NCBI RefSeq assembly: GCF_963678635.1
Contig: NC_087068.1
Coordinates: 6,036,907-6,100,906, forward strand
Direction: 5' to 3'
DNA length: 64,000 nt
Source: Symsagittifera roscoffensis
Taxonomy: Eukaryota; Xenacoelomorpha; Acoela; Convolutidae
The position numbers were made by a program, and so were the translations under genes. Shown one piece after another: positions 21,505-32,416 of this stretch. Numbering within the stretch: position 1 is the stretch's first letter; the number at the start of each line of letters is the position of its first letter. Under the pieces are notes generated by a model, which was not told the DNA's origin, did not search any database, and was given only the letters and a program-made list of their open reading frames with translations.

Positions 21505-21681
21505 TTAATGTTTATTAAAGTATTCTTCTAAGAAAAGAATTAGGAGGATTGTTGCTAGAGCGAATGTGATGATTGCTTTCTTTATACATTTGCATATAGT
21601 CAAAATGAGGGATGATAGAAATGTTATGAAAATTACAAATAGTAGAAAAATATCAGTTCTACTGAAAATAGTTCGTATCAT
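21505..21681 (-). CDS. small two-helix membrane ORF, 58 aa
   Basis: MIRTIFSRTD start, then two hydrophobic segments (about 11-28 and 34-51) separated by a Cys/Lys turn, ending LEEYFNKH. Copy 2 has the same frame with 62 aa. A sequence TATATCCACAG directly upstream in both copies is a candidate splice acceptor that would make this the first ATG of a subgenomic RNA. It resembles small viroporin-like proteins only in layout. Confidence 0.55.
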   Translation of the reverse strand: MIRTIFSRTDIFLLFVIFITFLSSLILTICKCIKKAIITFALATILLILFLEEYFNKH

Positions 21682-21691
21682 TTAGACAATT

Positions 21692-21907
21692 TTATAAATC
21701 GTACCTGTGGATATAATCAAGGGTTTTTGAAAGTTGGAGAAATAGTTCGAATATAGTGTAGAAAATTAAAAAAATATTACAAAAAATGATTAAGAGAATT
21801 AGAAAAGATTCAAGGATATCAAAAAGAAATATTATGAAAGTTTCAAGTATCGTAAAAAATTGTTTGAGGTTTGTGATAATTTTAGTGACTGTTTGATAGA
21901 AGAGCAT
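21692..21907 (-). CDS. small hydrophobic ORF, 71 aa
   Basis: A Phe/Ile/Leu-rich frame with one long hydrophobic core (residues about 18-60) and a polar C-terminus, lying just upstream of the 58-aa ORF. In copy 2 a one-base loss in a T run breaks it after 46 codons, so its need is uncertain. It may equally be a polypyrimidine tract before the acceptor that happens to be open. Confidence 0.35.
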   Translation of the reverse strand: MLFYQTVTKIITNLKQFFTILETFIIFLFDILESFLILLIIFCNIFLIFYTIFELFLQLSKTLDYIHRYDL

Positions 21908-22501
21908 TTAAGAAATGGCTTCGTGATCGAATATTTTTTGTTGTTTGGGGCAATTTTCAAGTGTGGTCGGATTATTTATTAGTTTTTTGACAAGTGGGTT
22001 GAGTTTCGTAAAAAATTGTTGGGGGCAATTTTTATGGTGATCGGGAGGTCTTCTTTGTCTTTATTTTCATTTGTCAAATGATCTGGGGTATTTTTGAGAT
22101 TTTTATACTTTAGGCTAAATAAAATGGTCGTTCTTTTACTTTAGGCTAATTTAACATATTTGTTTGGGGGGTATTTGAGGGCTGAGTTGGGGAAATATTG
22201 TTGATCTTTGGTTTATTAGATAAGGGAGGGTTATGATATTATGGTGATATTTATTTTAGTTGTCAAGTTGGAGTGGTTTGCTTATTTTTGACCTGGAGGT
22301 CGTAGAGTTATAGTTATAGATATGCCTGGAGTTTAATATTTTTCGTCTAGTTGGTTTGTGTTAAAGTTATAGAAGGTGACGGATTGGATGAATCCTATTG
22401 GCTAATTTTGAACAAGAATCGCTGCGTGTTTATCAGCATGTTATCTTGAAAAATGAAAGTGTGAAATGTTTCAGAGGTGCAAAGATTTTTAAATGTAGAA
22501 T
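21908..22501 (-). other. non-coding gap between pol and small ORFs, copy 1
   Basis: About 0.6 kb, conserved with copy 2 (43716-44313). It carries two direct repeats of TTAGCCTAAAGTA on the element strand and paired CTCCAGG words. No frame recognised. Confidence 0.5.
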
Positions 22502-25500
22502 TTAAGGTTGTTTTTGAAATTCAACTTTCTTTAATATTTTAGATTGTGGGATGAATACTTTATAATTTTTACGTGGTTGATTTCTAAGTCGTGAAGACTC
22601 TCTATGTTCTGATTTGTCGATTTGTTTTTGGGGTATTATTTGTTCTGTCATTTTTCTATTTTTTCTTTCTTTTTGAGATGTATTTTGATCGAGATTTTTT
22701 GTATTGTTTTTTGTGGTGTTTGATTTTGTATTTTGATTTCTGAGGTGAATATCATTTTGTTCCTTTGTTATGGTGTCCGTATGTGGGTTATTTTGAATAA
22801 CTTTTAAACCTGTAAAAGAATATAATTGAGTTAGTTCGCGGAGTGCGTATTCTTTTGGATAATAAGGTAATAGGTTATTTCGGTGTTGAACGATTTCTTT
22901 TTTATCTGAGTCGGTGATTTTATATGTGACATCAGTGGGTTTTGCAATTATTTGGTATGGTCCTTTACGAAGGGGTTGTAACTTTTTTGAAATTCCTTTT
23001 TGAGTATTAAAATTGGGTATTAAAACAAATGTTCCAATTTTTAAATCGGAGGCTGGTGTAAAGCGTGAATTTATTTGTTCATTAATATTTTGCCTTTGTA
23101 ACAACTTTTTTGTTACCTTTTGGTAAATTTCATTGTGTTTTTTATCTCTGTTTAAAATCCATTCGGTGTGTGTACCGGAGGCTAATTTAAGAATTTGTGG
23201 GTGATGAAAATGATCTTCATCGTGTGTATGTAATGGTAGGTTATAACAAATTGAGTCTTTATTTGGTTGACAATAACCTTGTGCGTTTTTATGAGAGTTT
23301 GCTGTAAACATTATTGGTTTGCGTGGCTTTTGGTTAAAAATCATTTCATATGGTGACATTCCTAAAGTTGTCGTGATTTGTGAATTATATGCTAAGGGAA
23401 ATAGTTTTACATCTGCTGACCATTCGGTATATCTTGTATCATTTCCATTGATGATACATCTGAGATATTCTTGTAATGAACGGTTCATACCTTCGACTAA
23501 GCCGTTTGTCCAAGGTGCGTGAGATGTACGTGGTTTGTGTTTAATGTTATATAAATGACATAGTGTGATGATTTCATTATTTATGAATTCTGTACCGTTG
23601 TCTGTAACTAAAATTTCTGGTAGTCCGAATTTTGCTATCCAGTGTTCATAGAGTGTTGTGTAAGCGTAATAAGCGTTACAATGTGGTACTGGGTTAAGTG
23701 CTACATAATGTGTAAATGCGTCAACAATTACCATAATGTAGGAGTTTCCTTCGGATGAGGGTGAAATTGGTCCTTTGGTATCAAATGAGATACGATGATT
23801 AAAGTACAAGCTTTGTCCTTTAAAATCTTGTTTTTGTGCTATTTGTTTTTGATTTGGGTAAGGTTTATTTAGTTGACATACTATACAGTCATTGCATAGT
23901 ACTTTTATCCAAATTGGTGAATTTGGGAAATAAAAGTTTTGTATAAAATTTGAATATGTTTTTTCTGATCCAGAGTGTCCTTTAATATTTTGTGTATGTG
24001 AAATATTAAAAGCTATAAGAATCATACTTAAAGGGAGACAGGGAACTGTAGATTCATTTAGTTTGTATTCTAGAAGGTCTGTGTTTTCGTTAATTGTTGT
24101 ATTGTTGAATTTTCGAAAATATCTGAGGAGTGTTTTGTTTCCTAGAATAGTTGAATCTGCTTTGATAGGTTTAGTTTTATATTTGTGCCATGATTTCAGT
24201 TGTCGAATTACTGGGTCAAGGTTTTGATATTGTTTCAGTGTTGAAATTGTAATTGTTTCTGTTGGGGGGAGAAAAATATTTTCGATTTCTAATTTAGATA
24301 AGGGTATTGTGTCAAGTGGGTCATGGAGGTCAAAAACTTGATTTATTGTGTATTTTGAATCGTTTGTTTGTGGTCCTGATAAGTTTATTTTATCAGTCAG
24401 ATTTTCTTTTTCAATTAGTGGAAAATGGTCTTTTTTAGGCGGGTGTTGTTTTATTCTTTTTTGTTGGGTGTTGTTTTTTATCCATTGTGAATATGGGATT
24501 GGTTTAAAAGTTGATGTTCCAAGTAGATCAACTTCATAGTGATTATTTTGACAATCTAGATAAAGTGGGAAATGTTGTAAATTATTTATTTGTGATTGTT
24601 CAACGTCAGTTTTTACTGCATATTTGCATTCCAATCGGGGTGATGTTTCATTTTCTGCAAGGTAGAATTTTATGTTTTTGGGTATTTCAACTGTGGTTTT
24701 TCGTGTAAGTAATTCAGGTGGCGTATTTCGACTTAAAGTGTCTGGTAATGCAAGATTTTTTCCTGCGGTCCAAACTATATGTAAGTTTGGGAATTTCATT
24801 AAAATGAGTTGAAATCTATAAACTCGGTGGTTTGGATTAGACTTTTGTGTAAAAAGAAAGATGATTGGTTTATGGTCTGTGAATAGAACTGTGGGATGTT
24901 TTGATCCAAGTATCAGAAATTCATATTCTGTTAGTGTATATATTATGGCTGTACATTCTCTCATTAGAGTTGAGAGTCTTAGTTCTGCTTGAGTGAATAA
25001 TCGAGAATTTGCTGATATGAGGTTCATTTTATTTGTACTATTATGTGATTGTAATAATGCTGCGCCGATGCCAAAGTTCGAAGCATCGCACATTGCATAA
25101 AATGGTTGATTTGAATCTGGAATTGTGTTTGAAATTTGTTCAGTTAGAAGTTTTTTAATTTCTTCAAATCGTGCTTGATGTTCTATATTCCATTCAAAAT
25201 TATTTTGTTGTCTAAGTATGTTATAGAATGGTCGTAGATATAATTGCATTTTATAAACATATTTGCTTAAAAAGTTTAACATTCCAAGGAATTCTTGGAT
25301 TTTCTTTTTATTTGTTGGTGGTTGGAGTTTTTGAATAGCGTCTATACGTGATTTCAATGGAGTGATTGTTTTTCTTTCTATATTATGCCCTAAGAATTTA
25401 ACTTTTGTCAAAAAGAAGTGTGATTTATCGGGGGCGGCCTTCAGATTTTCGTTCTGAAGTATTTGGTGATATTGTTCTAAAACATTGAACATTTCCTCTT

Positions 25501-28500
25501 TTGTTTGTGATTGCATAAAAACATCGTCTAAATAGGTGATTGCGTTTTTCTTGAGTATTAGTGGTCGAAAAATTTTGCTCATAAAAGCTGAAAATGCTGC
25601 TGGTCCTATGGATATTCCATAGAATAAGCGGTTGAATTCGTATTGTTGATTTCCAATAACAAATTGTGTTAAGCGTCGTGATTGTTCATCTAATGGCATT
25701 TGATTATATGCACTATTCATATCGGCGGTGGTAAAGTATTTTCCGTTTATTTTTGTTAAAATAACTTGTATTGGTTCAATGGGCCAATTACACTTTGATT
25801 CATCTATGAGTGAATTGAGGTATCTAGCATCGAGAACAATTTTTAATGATTCTCCTTTGGCTAGAATGATAACAGGGTTGATAAATGTGTTCCCTTTTGG
25901 TTGTTCTTCTTTATTAACTGGTGATATAATGTTGTATTGTTCTAAAATATCGAGTAATCTGTTCACTTTATCATGTAAGTGAATTGGTACTTTACTTGCT
26001 CTCTGTTTTTTGAAAACTGCGTCTAGTTTTAACGGGAGATGTAGTGATGAACTGATTTTTCCAACATCGAATTTTGATGTTGCATAGACTGATGAATATT
26101 TAATTAGCTGTTTGGCTAACTTTTCGAATTCGTCTTGTGTTATTTGTGAATGTTGGAAATTAAACATTGTTAAAAATTTCTGTTGATTCTCTGTGTAGTT
26201 ACTTATGTTGAATGTAGGTTTGAAATATGGGGTTTTTGTGAAATAATCCGTATTTCTGTTTTCGTTACTTATTATATTATTTATAGATAATTCTTCATTA
26301 AGGATTGTGGATTGGCAAATATCTAGTAATTGGAGTATATTTTTTACACGATATGCTTTTTCGTGTAATGGTAATATTGTAGCGTTGGTTTCGCAATAGC
26401 CTAAAAGTCCTAAAGGTAATGTTACTTGGTAAGGTGTATTGTTGTATACATGTAAGGAAATAATATCTGAATTCGAGTTTTTCAAATATTTTATTGATGA
26501 GATTGTGATTTTGAAAAACTTATGAATAGGTTTGAATTCAAAATCTGACATATAAAATTTTTGTTTGTTTTGTTTTTTATCATATTGGTGAACTTGTTTG
26601 ATTGAAAAATTATAGATGTTTCCTGATAGTGGTTTCAAGTGTTTTCTTTGCTGGTTATATATTGGGTAAAATTTTGAAAAAAATGGTGGTTGTTTATTTA
26701 ATCTTTGAAAAAATGTTAGGGATGTGTCTTTTGTTTTTGTATATTTATCTTTGATTAATATTTTACTATTCAAGATGTTGATTGTTGGTATATATTTAGA
26801 GATAAATGGTATTCCAATGATATTATGTTTAATATCAGTGATATGGAATATTTGTTTAAATGGTTTGGTTAAAATTTTGTTTTGCTCCATTGTTCTTGTG
26901 GGGAGAAGAAATAATTGAATTTTTCCGTAATTTATTAATGTTGATCCTTGTGCTGTTGCTAGTTTGCTGGAGGTTTCAAGAGGTGTTAGCTTTGGGTGTA
27001 AGGTTTTTATTTCATTCCATGTGGGAATGTTTATTATATTTGATTCTGCTCCTGAATCAATTAAAAAATCAATTTCAACATCTGGTGGTTGAAATTCTTT
27101 GCTTTTTGGGCTTTCCAAAAGAAATGGTATTGTCCAAATTTTTTCTTTGGGTTGTTCTTTTTGTATGTTTTGATAGATGTGATTTGTATTCAAACATTTT
27201 GTTTTTTCTTTCTCATTGGGTTGGTTTGTAGTGTTAATTTCCTTAGTTTTTTGTGTCGTCGGTGTGGAATGGACGGGTTCAATATAATAATTGTGAAGGA
27301 GTTCTGATTGATTCTCATATATGTGTGATGAAAAAGGTTCTTCATATATAATAGGTTCATAGTCATTTTCGACTTTTATCATGTTGATGGAGAGAGTGTT
27401 TTCTGCATCGCTTTCTGAATCTGATGATCCACAGTTTATTTGGTTGAGTTGTAACGTATCAGTTACTGTGTCATCAATACCTGGAGGGTCTGATGTTGTT
27501 TCTGGATTAGATTGTACTTGATTAATATGTCTTTGATGTTTAGGCGTACTACTTCTGTGGCGATTATTAGAATTATTATAGTTATTATTATTCCGGTGTG
27601 GTGATTGGGAATAATTTCTATAACGATTATTATAACTTGAGTGTCGATTTTGTGAATTATTTCGCGATCTGTTTTGGTAATTATTGTTTGGTCTGTTATA
27701 GTTCGATCTATTATATGAGTTATTCCTTGATTGATTGTTCGGGTAATTCTGGTTTCGGTTGTTTGAATAACTTCTATTCCGATTATTTGAGTAGTTTCTA
27801 TTCCTATTGTATGATGAATTTCGTGATTGATTGTTTGGATGATAACTATTTCTTGATTGGGAATTAGATCTAGAAACAAATCGTTGTGTATTTGAATGTG
27901 ATCTGGAGTAGTTATTTCGACTATTTGGTCTATTGTAGTGATGTTGTGATGAATTATGCGTGTTTCTTCGTTCTGGTGATCTTCCTCTATAACTTGAGTT
28001 ATATGGTGATTGATTTCTTGTATAATTTGTATTGTTCGGGAGTGGTTTTCCTGAACTGTTGTTGCTGTAGACTGTTTTGTTCGGTAGATTTTGATCTTTT
28101 TTCATGTATTGATAGAATGATTTATTTGGTTCTTTATATTTTTGAGGTTTATTTTGATTGTCTTGCTGTTTTTGTCTACATTCAGAAATACTATGTCCGT
28201 ATCGTCGGCAATAATTACACCATTTTTTGAAAGATGGTTTGCCTTTAAAGTTTGGGTGTTTTTCGTAAATATTGAGTATTTCAGTGATTTTTTCAAGGAG
28301 ATCTGTATCTGATTCTTGTATATTATTTATATTTGTGGAAGCTGTTTCAATTCTGTTAACGTATTGTAATTTCAGATTTTCCGTTTCTTCGAGTTTCATT
28401 GTGATTTCTGCTTGTTCTAGTTTGTCTACTAGTTTTCGAAAATCTAAATCGGGTTCTCGAATTGACGAAGGATGGGATGCTCTCTTTTTTATTGCTATTT

Positions 28501-30745
28501 TCCTTAATTGTGGTGTTAAGGTCATCATTAAGATTTCTGTCATCTTTGTGTTTTTATAATCATGTGTATTTAATGAAAATGCTTTTCGAACTAGTGTTTC
28601 GATTCGTACTGCTAATTGCTTGATGGTTTCAGTTGGTAATCTGCGAATTTCATTACATAAAACTCTTTGTTGTTGTTTGTTTCTTTCGGAGTCAAACATT
28701 TTTGAAAATTCTTGTGTAAATCTTTTCCAATTTGATTTTATTTCTATAGGCAATACTGAAAACCATTTTTGGGCTGCGCCATCTAGAGTTGTTTGTATTA
28801 ACGCTGTGCGTCGATGTATCCAGTTTTGATGTAGTGGCGTATTAATTGGTTCAGGTCCTATATTTAAAATCAAATTTGCTGTGACTGCATTTAAATAGTC
28901 TTCTACAGAATATTCAGGGTCTGTTCCTGTGAATACCATTAAAGGTTTATTTGATGTTATTGATGATCCACCCATAAGGTATGGATTCATCGTCATTTGT
29001 AATGATTCTGCTGCATTTGGCATTTGAGAAAAATTTGAGAGTTGATTTCTTGTTATTTCGTGTTGTTGAAGATAATATGGGAGTGGTATTTCATTTTGCA
29101 TTTGTGCTGGTTGGTACGAGTTTGCAATCATTGGGTTTTGTTGCTGAATTGGTTGAAAAGATTTATTAATTGGGTTTTGTTGTTGAATTGGTTGTTGAAT
29201 TTGTGTATCTATTGGTTGTGGAGAAAAAATTCTATGATATGTATGTGGTTTCTGTATTCCTTGTCCACGATATTCTTGATTATTGGGTGTAAATATATCT
29301 CGTTGTAAGAAATCATCATCTGAGGATAAGTAATCCATATGATAAGATGTTTGTTTTTTATTTTTATTTTGTTGAAAAAATGGATAGTTTTCACTACGAG
29401 TCTGTGGAGGATGTAAATTTGTGTGGAAATTTACTGAATTTGGTGGTGCCATTGGATTATCCCAGTTTTGAGATCTTGTATAATTACTAAAATTTTTTCG
29501 TGGTTGATAATTTGTTTTTGATGGATGTGTGTAATTATAATTATGGTCTGCAAAGTTGTTTCTAGTGAACGTTTTGCGTGTTTTTGGCGGTATTGTCATG
29601 GGTCTGTATGTTTGGTAATCCATGTGTGAATATTTCGGGGCAACCGAAGGTTTAACGGTTGATTGTAATGTTACCTGTGTTTGTGAAGAATTTGTATTTC
29701 TTGGTGTTGTTAAGTTTGGACGTATTGGTGAAATACTTTGTTGTGTAGTTGTTGTGTGTACGATTTCTTCATTTATGAAGTGTGATGGTGTCTGGATACC
29801 TTGTTGAGTAAGATTCCTAGTTCCATTGAGGTTTTCATTGTGTATGACTGTAGAGTTTAAACTATTATTTTGCATATCGGGTAAAAATGTATTATAGTTT
29901 AATGGTGTTGCATCAATGGTTAATGGTATTACTCGTACATAATCTCTTACATAAGATATCGTACTTATTGCTTGACTTGAGATTGATTGTGGGAAGTTTA
30001 TGAATGCGGGATGAGACCATTCGGGGTCCCAAACATAGTCTGATTGTTCTGTGATGGCAGTATCATCGTTTGAGTTTTGGGGTCTAAAGTTTTTTCTTGC
30101 TTGTGAAATTAAATCAATATTATGTGTGAAATAATCTATTATGAACCATGCCAAGATTTTTTGTAAGTCGTGTTTTGTATGTTGTGAAACTTCATCTTTC
30201 GTGAAATTTTCTTTAATTATATTTAGAAAACTAGAGAGTAGTGTGATTTCATGTCGTACTCTTATATGTTTAGATGTTTCTGTTGGTGAGACATTTGGTA
30301 TCTGGATTTCGTTTTCTAATATCGAGATATAACTATATATTATCGCAAAAACTTCATTGGTGAATATGGAGTTTGCTCTTTGTGAGTTATGATATTGGAT
30401 GCTTTTTATATATTCTGAGAATACTTTTGAGAATTCTAAATCAAGGTCGTCTGTTTGAATTATATATTTACTGTGATTCTGGTTTGGTGAGCTGAATTCT
30501 ATGGAGTAGATTCCGTATTGTTGTGTTAGGTTACATATATCTTTTAGATAGTGATCGATAATTTGTCTTTTGATTTTTACATCTGGGAACTCTGTTTTAC
30601 ATGGACTGATTCCGGGTTCAAACAAATTTAAGAGTAAATTTTTGCAGAATATATGCTGTCCTCTATCAGTGGTTGCGTCTACGATAAAGGGGAAAATATC
30701 ATCATCATCTGGACTTTCTTCACCTGGGGTGTGCGTTGAGCTCAT
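22502..30745 (-). CDS. gag-pol: Gag-Pro-Pol polyprotein, 2747 aa, Ty3/gypsy-like
   Basis: One continuous frame. Residues about 600-800 are the retrotransposon capsid-like domain; C843-C856 is a CX2CX4HX4C zinc knuckle; about 890-1070 is an Asn/Arg/Ser/Tyr-rich tract. The protease has IDSGA (Asp1230). The reverse transcriptase has TTADMNSAY and YLDD (1738-1741). RNase H starts at CDAS (Asp1887) with MRECTA and FTDHKP. The integrase has an HHCC finger (about 2254-2297), Asp2322, Asp2382 and Glu2418 (D-X59-D-X35-E) and a GPY motif near 2597. All catalytic residues I looked for are present. Gag fused to Pol without a shift is seen in some Ty3/gypsy lineages. I saw no chromodomain; the C-terminal 130 residues are Lys/Asn/Gln-rich. 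The start ATG lies in the overlap with the basic 155-aa ORF. Confidence 0.95.
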   Translation of the reverse strand: MSSTHTPGEESPDDDDIFPFIVDATTDRGQHIFCKNLLLNLFEPGISPCKTEFPDVKIKRQIIDHYLKDICNLTQQYGIYSIEFSSPNQNHSKYIIQTDDLDLEFSKVFSEYIKSIQYHNSQRANSIFTNEVFAIIYSYISILENEIQIPNVSPTETSKHIRVRHEITLLSSFLNIIKENFTKDEVSQHTKHDLQKILAWFIIDYFTHNIDLISQARKNFRPQNSNDDTAITEQSDYVWDPEWSHPAFINFPQSISSQAISTISYVRDYVRVIPLTIDATPLNYNTFLPDMQNNSLNSTVIHNENLNGTRNLTQQGIQTPSHFINEEIVHTTTTQQSISPIRPNLTTPRNTNSSQTQVTLQSTVKPSVAPKYSHMDYQTYRPMTIPPKTRKTFTRNNFADHNYNYTHPSKTNYQPRKNFSNYTRSQNWDNPMAPPNSVNFHTNLHPPQTRSENYPFFQQNKNKKQTSYHMDYLSSDDDFLQRDIFTPNNQEYRGQGIQKPHTYHRIFSPQPIDTQIQQPIQQQNPINKSFQPIQQQNPMIANSYQPAQMQNEIPLPYYLQQHEITRNQLSNFSQMPNAAESLQMTMNPYLMGGSSITSNKPLMVFTGTDPEYSVEDYLNAVTANLILNIGPEPINTPLHQNWIHRRTALIQTTLDGAAQKWFSVLPIEIKSNWKRFTQEFSKMFDSERNKQQQRVLCNEIRRLPTETIKQLAVRIETLVRKAFSLNTHDYKNTKMTEILMMTLTPQLRKIAIKKRASHPSSIREPDLDFRKLVDKLEQAEITMKLEETENLKLQYVNRIETASTNINNIQESDTDLLEKITEILNIYEKHPNFKGKPSFKKWCNYCRRYGHSISECRQKQQDNQNKPQKYKEPNKSFYQYMKKDQNLPNKTVYSNNSSGKPLPNNTNYTRNQSPYNSSYRGRSPERRNTHNSSQHHYNRPNSRNNYSRSHSNTQRFVSRSNSQSRNSYHPNNQSRNSSYNRNRNYSNNRNRSYSNNRNQNYPNNQSRNNSYNRSNYNRPNNNYQNRSRNNSQNRHSSYNNRYRNYSQSPHRNNNNYNNSNNRHRSSTPKHQRHINQVQSNPETTSDPPGIDDTVTDTLQLNQINCGSSDSESDAENTLSINMIKVENDYEPIIYEEPFSSHIYENQSELLHNYYIEPVHSTPTTQKTKEINTTNQPNEKEKTKCLNTNHIYQNIQKEQPKEKIWTIPFLLESPKSKEFQPPDVEIDFLIDSGAESNIINIPTWNEIKTLHPKLTPLETSSKLATAQGSTLINYGKIQLFLLPTRTMEQNKILTKPFKQIFHITDIKHNIIGIPFISKYIPTINILNSKILIKDKYTKTKDTSLTFFQRLNKQPPFFSKFYPIYNQQRKHLKPLSGNIYNFSIKQVHQYDKKQNKQKFYMSDFEFKPIHKFFKITISSIKYLKNSNSDIISLHVYNNTPYQVTLPLGLLGYCETNATILPLHEKAYRVKNILQLLDICQSTILNEELSINNIISNENRNTDYFTKTPYFKPTFNISNYTENQQKFLTMFNFQHSQITQDEFEKLAKQLIKYSSVYATSKFDVGKISSSLHLPLKLDAVFKKQRASKVPIHLHDKVNRLLDILEQYNIISPVNKEEQPKGNTFINPVIILAKGESLKIVLDARYLNSLIDESKCNWPIEPIQVILTKINGKYFTTADMNSAYNQMPLDEQSRRLTQFVIGNQQYEFNRLFYGISIGPAAFSAFMSKIFRPLILKKNAITYLDDVFMQSQTKEEMFNVLEQYHQILQNENLKAAPDKSHFFLTKVKFLGHNIERKTITPLKSRIDAIQKLQPPTNKKKIQEFLGMLNFLSKYVYKMQLYLRPFYNILRQQNNFEWNIEHQARFEEIKKLLTEQISNTIPDSNQPFYAMCDASNFGIGAALLQSHNSTNKMNLISANSRLFTQAELRLSTLMRECTAIIYTLTEYEFLILGSKHPTVLFTDHKPIIFLFTQKSNPNHRVYRFQLILMKFPNLHIVWTAGKNLALPDTLSRNTPPELLTRKTTVEIPKNIKFYLAENETSPRLECKYAVKTDVEQSQINNLQHFPLYLDCQNNHYEVDLLGTSTFKPIPYSQWIKNNTQQKRIKQHPPKKDHFPLIEKENLTDKINLSGPQTNDSKYTINQVFDLHDPLDTIPLSKLEIENIFLPPTETITISTLKQYQNLDPVIRQLKSWHKYKTKPIKADSTILGNKTLLRYFRKFNNTTINENTDLLEYKLNESTVPCLPLSMILIAFNISHTQNIKGHSGSEKTYSNFIQNFYFPNSPIWIKVLCNDCIVCQLNKPYPNQKQIAQKQDFKGQSLYFNHRISFDTKGPISPSSEGNSYIMVIVDAFTHYVALNPVPHCNAYYAYTTLYEHWIAKFGLPEILVTDNGTEFINNEIITLCHLYNIKHKPRTSHAPWTNGLVEGMNRSLQEYLRCIINGNDTRYTEWSADVKLFPLAYNSQITTTLGMSPYEMIFNQKPRKPIMFTANSHKNAQGYCQPNKDSICYNLPLHTHDEDHFHHPQILKLASGTHTEWILNRDKKHNEIYQKVTKKLLQRQNINEQINSRFTPASDLKIGTFVLIPNFNTQKGISKKLQPLRKGPYQIIAKPTDVTYKITDSDKKEIVQHRNNLLPYYPKEYALRELTQLYSFTGLKVIQNNPHTDTITKEQNDIHLRNQNTKSNTTKNNTKNLDQNTSQKERKNRKMTEQIIPQKQIDKSEHRESSRLRNQPRKNYKVFIPQSKILKKVEFQKQP

Positions 30746-31187
30746 TTTTTCGTTCGATGACTGTTAATATGTAATTATCAATGTGTCTAATTGGTTGATT
30801 CCAATTGTATAAATGTACTGGTTTGTGTTTATACTGCTTTTTTATTCTTCTTTTTCCTCTTTTTGATGAATTTGAAGTTGTTTCCGAGTCAGAGAAATAT
30901 AATTGATCGTGAATTGGGCAATTTTTATCTATTGATTCTTTTAGTTTATAAAGTTCGTCTAAACTGTTGGTTTCTGATTCTGAAAATGCGTTTCGATTTT
31001 TTGAAAATCTTTTTCGTGTTATTTGTCTTTGTTTAGTTAGTATTTTTCTCTTTAATGTTTGTCGTTTTGTTCTAATGTATCCAACTGTTTGTGTATGAGG
31101 TGTGATTACAAGGTCGTATTTTTTGTTATTTATTTCACAATTGTGTAAAACGATTGTTTGTTTATTTCCTAGGTTTTTAAATGACAT
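30720..31187 (-). CDS. basic 155-aa ORF upstream of gag
   Basis: Ends 26 bases inside gag, in a different frame. The product is Lys/Arg-rich, with a basic stretch (about residues 38-65), an acidic Ser patch (SDSETTSNSS) and a second basic patch RGKRRIKKQ that looks like a nuclear or RNA-binding signal. Copy 2 has the same length with about five changes. Position and charge suggest an accessory RNA-binding or regulatory protein; there is no known family. Confidence 0.7.
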   Translation of the reverse strand: MSFKNLGNKQTIVLHNCEINNKKYDLVITPHTQTVGYIRTKRQTLKRKILTKQRQITRKRFSKNRNAFSESETNSLDELYKLKESIDKNCPIHDQLYFSDSETTSNSSKRGKRRIKKQYKHKPVHLYNWNQPIRHIDNYILTVIERKNELNAHPR

Positions 31188-32114
31188 AAGGTTTAGGATG
31201 ACGGATGCAAAAGGTTGTTAAATGATTTCTATTTGCTTAAACTGTTAGTCCTTACGATTTTTTTGTTAGCCAAACCTGGGTCTATTTGTTCAGGGTTGGG
31301 GAGAAAAGTATATCGATTCCGAAGAATGATTTTATACTTTCTCGTGGCTAGTATAAGCTAAGGTGTTAACTTACTTAATCTTACTTAAGGGTAGTGATTG
31401 TGTTCAGGGTTGGAGAATAGTAAATCGATCCACAAGGTTCAGGTATAATTAGAACGCGAGTAGTTCGTTAGATACTATTTTAAACTTACTAAGTTTAAGA
31501 TTTATCCTGGGTCTGGTAAGAGGGGGGATCAAGTGAAGGATGAATAACCGAAGTTCTTCACTGTTTATCCTAATTTGAATGATTAGTTTTGTTCAAAAAT
31601 TTCTATTAGTCCTGGTTTTTTAGAAAGGGTTGGATAGTGAATCGACGTTTGAGGTCGTTAGACACTCGTTTAAGTGGGTGGGGGAGAACAAAGTTGTTCT
31701 TTTTGATCCAAGGATAGGCCTTGATGATCAAGTTTTAAATTTAATTAAATAGAAAATGATTTAAGATCCAAGGATAAGCCTTGATGATCTGATTTTAAAA
31801 TTAAGTGAATTTAAGTTTAAAATGTTTTAAATTTGTGTAAAGAATAGATTTAGTATTTTTATGATGTTAGTGAGCTTATGATTGCTGTTATATTTAGGCG
31901 ATGAAGCTGGAACAACAGGATGATTTATAATTACTAATCATTTATTGTCATGCTACTAATTTTTATTTTTATTTTTCAATAAATATTTTTCAAACATGTT
32001 TTGTATATTACTGCAGAATTTTGGAAAACGATCTGAGATCTTTTTATCAATCGTTATTGTATATTAATAATTTTGTTTAGCGCCTGAAATGATTTTGAAG
32101 ATTGACTTCAAAAT
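31188..32114 (-). promoter_or_regulatory. structured 5' leader, copy 1
   Basis: About 0.9 kb without a frame, conserved with copy 2. It carries two hairpin words CAAGGCTTATCCTTG (in 31705-31729, with one base change, and 31765-31789) spaced exactly 60 bp, three degenerate TCGAT...CCAACCCT motifs, and a donor-like GTAAGTTA whose GT lies at plus 31374-31373. Candidate packaging, dimerisation or translation signals. Confidence 0.55.
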
Positions 32115-32348
32115 TTATGTTTGCAAATGAAAATCTAAATTCATTGCTAGTAGTATTCTAAATACAAAAGTTTGTTCTGGCTTTTGCCGAACTATCATAT
32201 AACTATATGGTAAGTTTCTGCTTTGTCGTATGTCGTCTCTGGTTCGAGGTCTTCTTCCAATTCCGGGTAGTTCTGTTATCGTTCGGAATATTGGCTCTGA
32301 TCTATTGAGTCGTAGAGACATTTCGATTAAATTATTGTCGTATAACAT
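32115..32348 (-). CDS. leader ORF of 77 aa
   Basis: ATG lies about 90 bases after the LTR. The product is Arg-rich (GIGRRPRTRDDIRQSR) with a hydrophobic C-terminus. Copy 2 differs at one residue of 77, fewer than in most other frames. It may be a real small protein, an upstream ORF that controls translation, or an RNA element that is open by chance. Confidence 0.45.
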   Translation of the reverse strand: MLYDNNLIEMSLRLNRSEPIFRTITELPGIGRRPRTRDDIRQSRNLPYSYMIVRQKPEQTFVFRILLAMNLDFHLQT

Positions 32349-32416
32349 TTTGTAAATGTTTTGTCTAATTTCTAATCTATTATTGGTTAATGCTAAGCTA
32401 TTAAGGTCTTGTTCGA

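Noticed and set aside
27463-27879. 138-codon frame overlapping gag (Ile/Thr-rich), also in copy 2
   Set aside because: It is the shifted reading of the Asn/Arg/Ser-rich repeat tract in gag; low complexity explains why it stays open.
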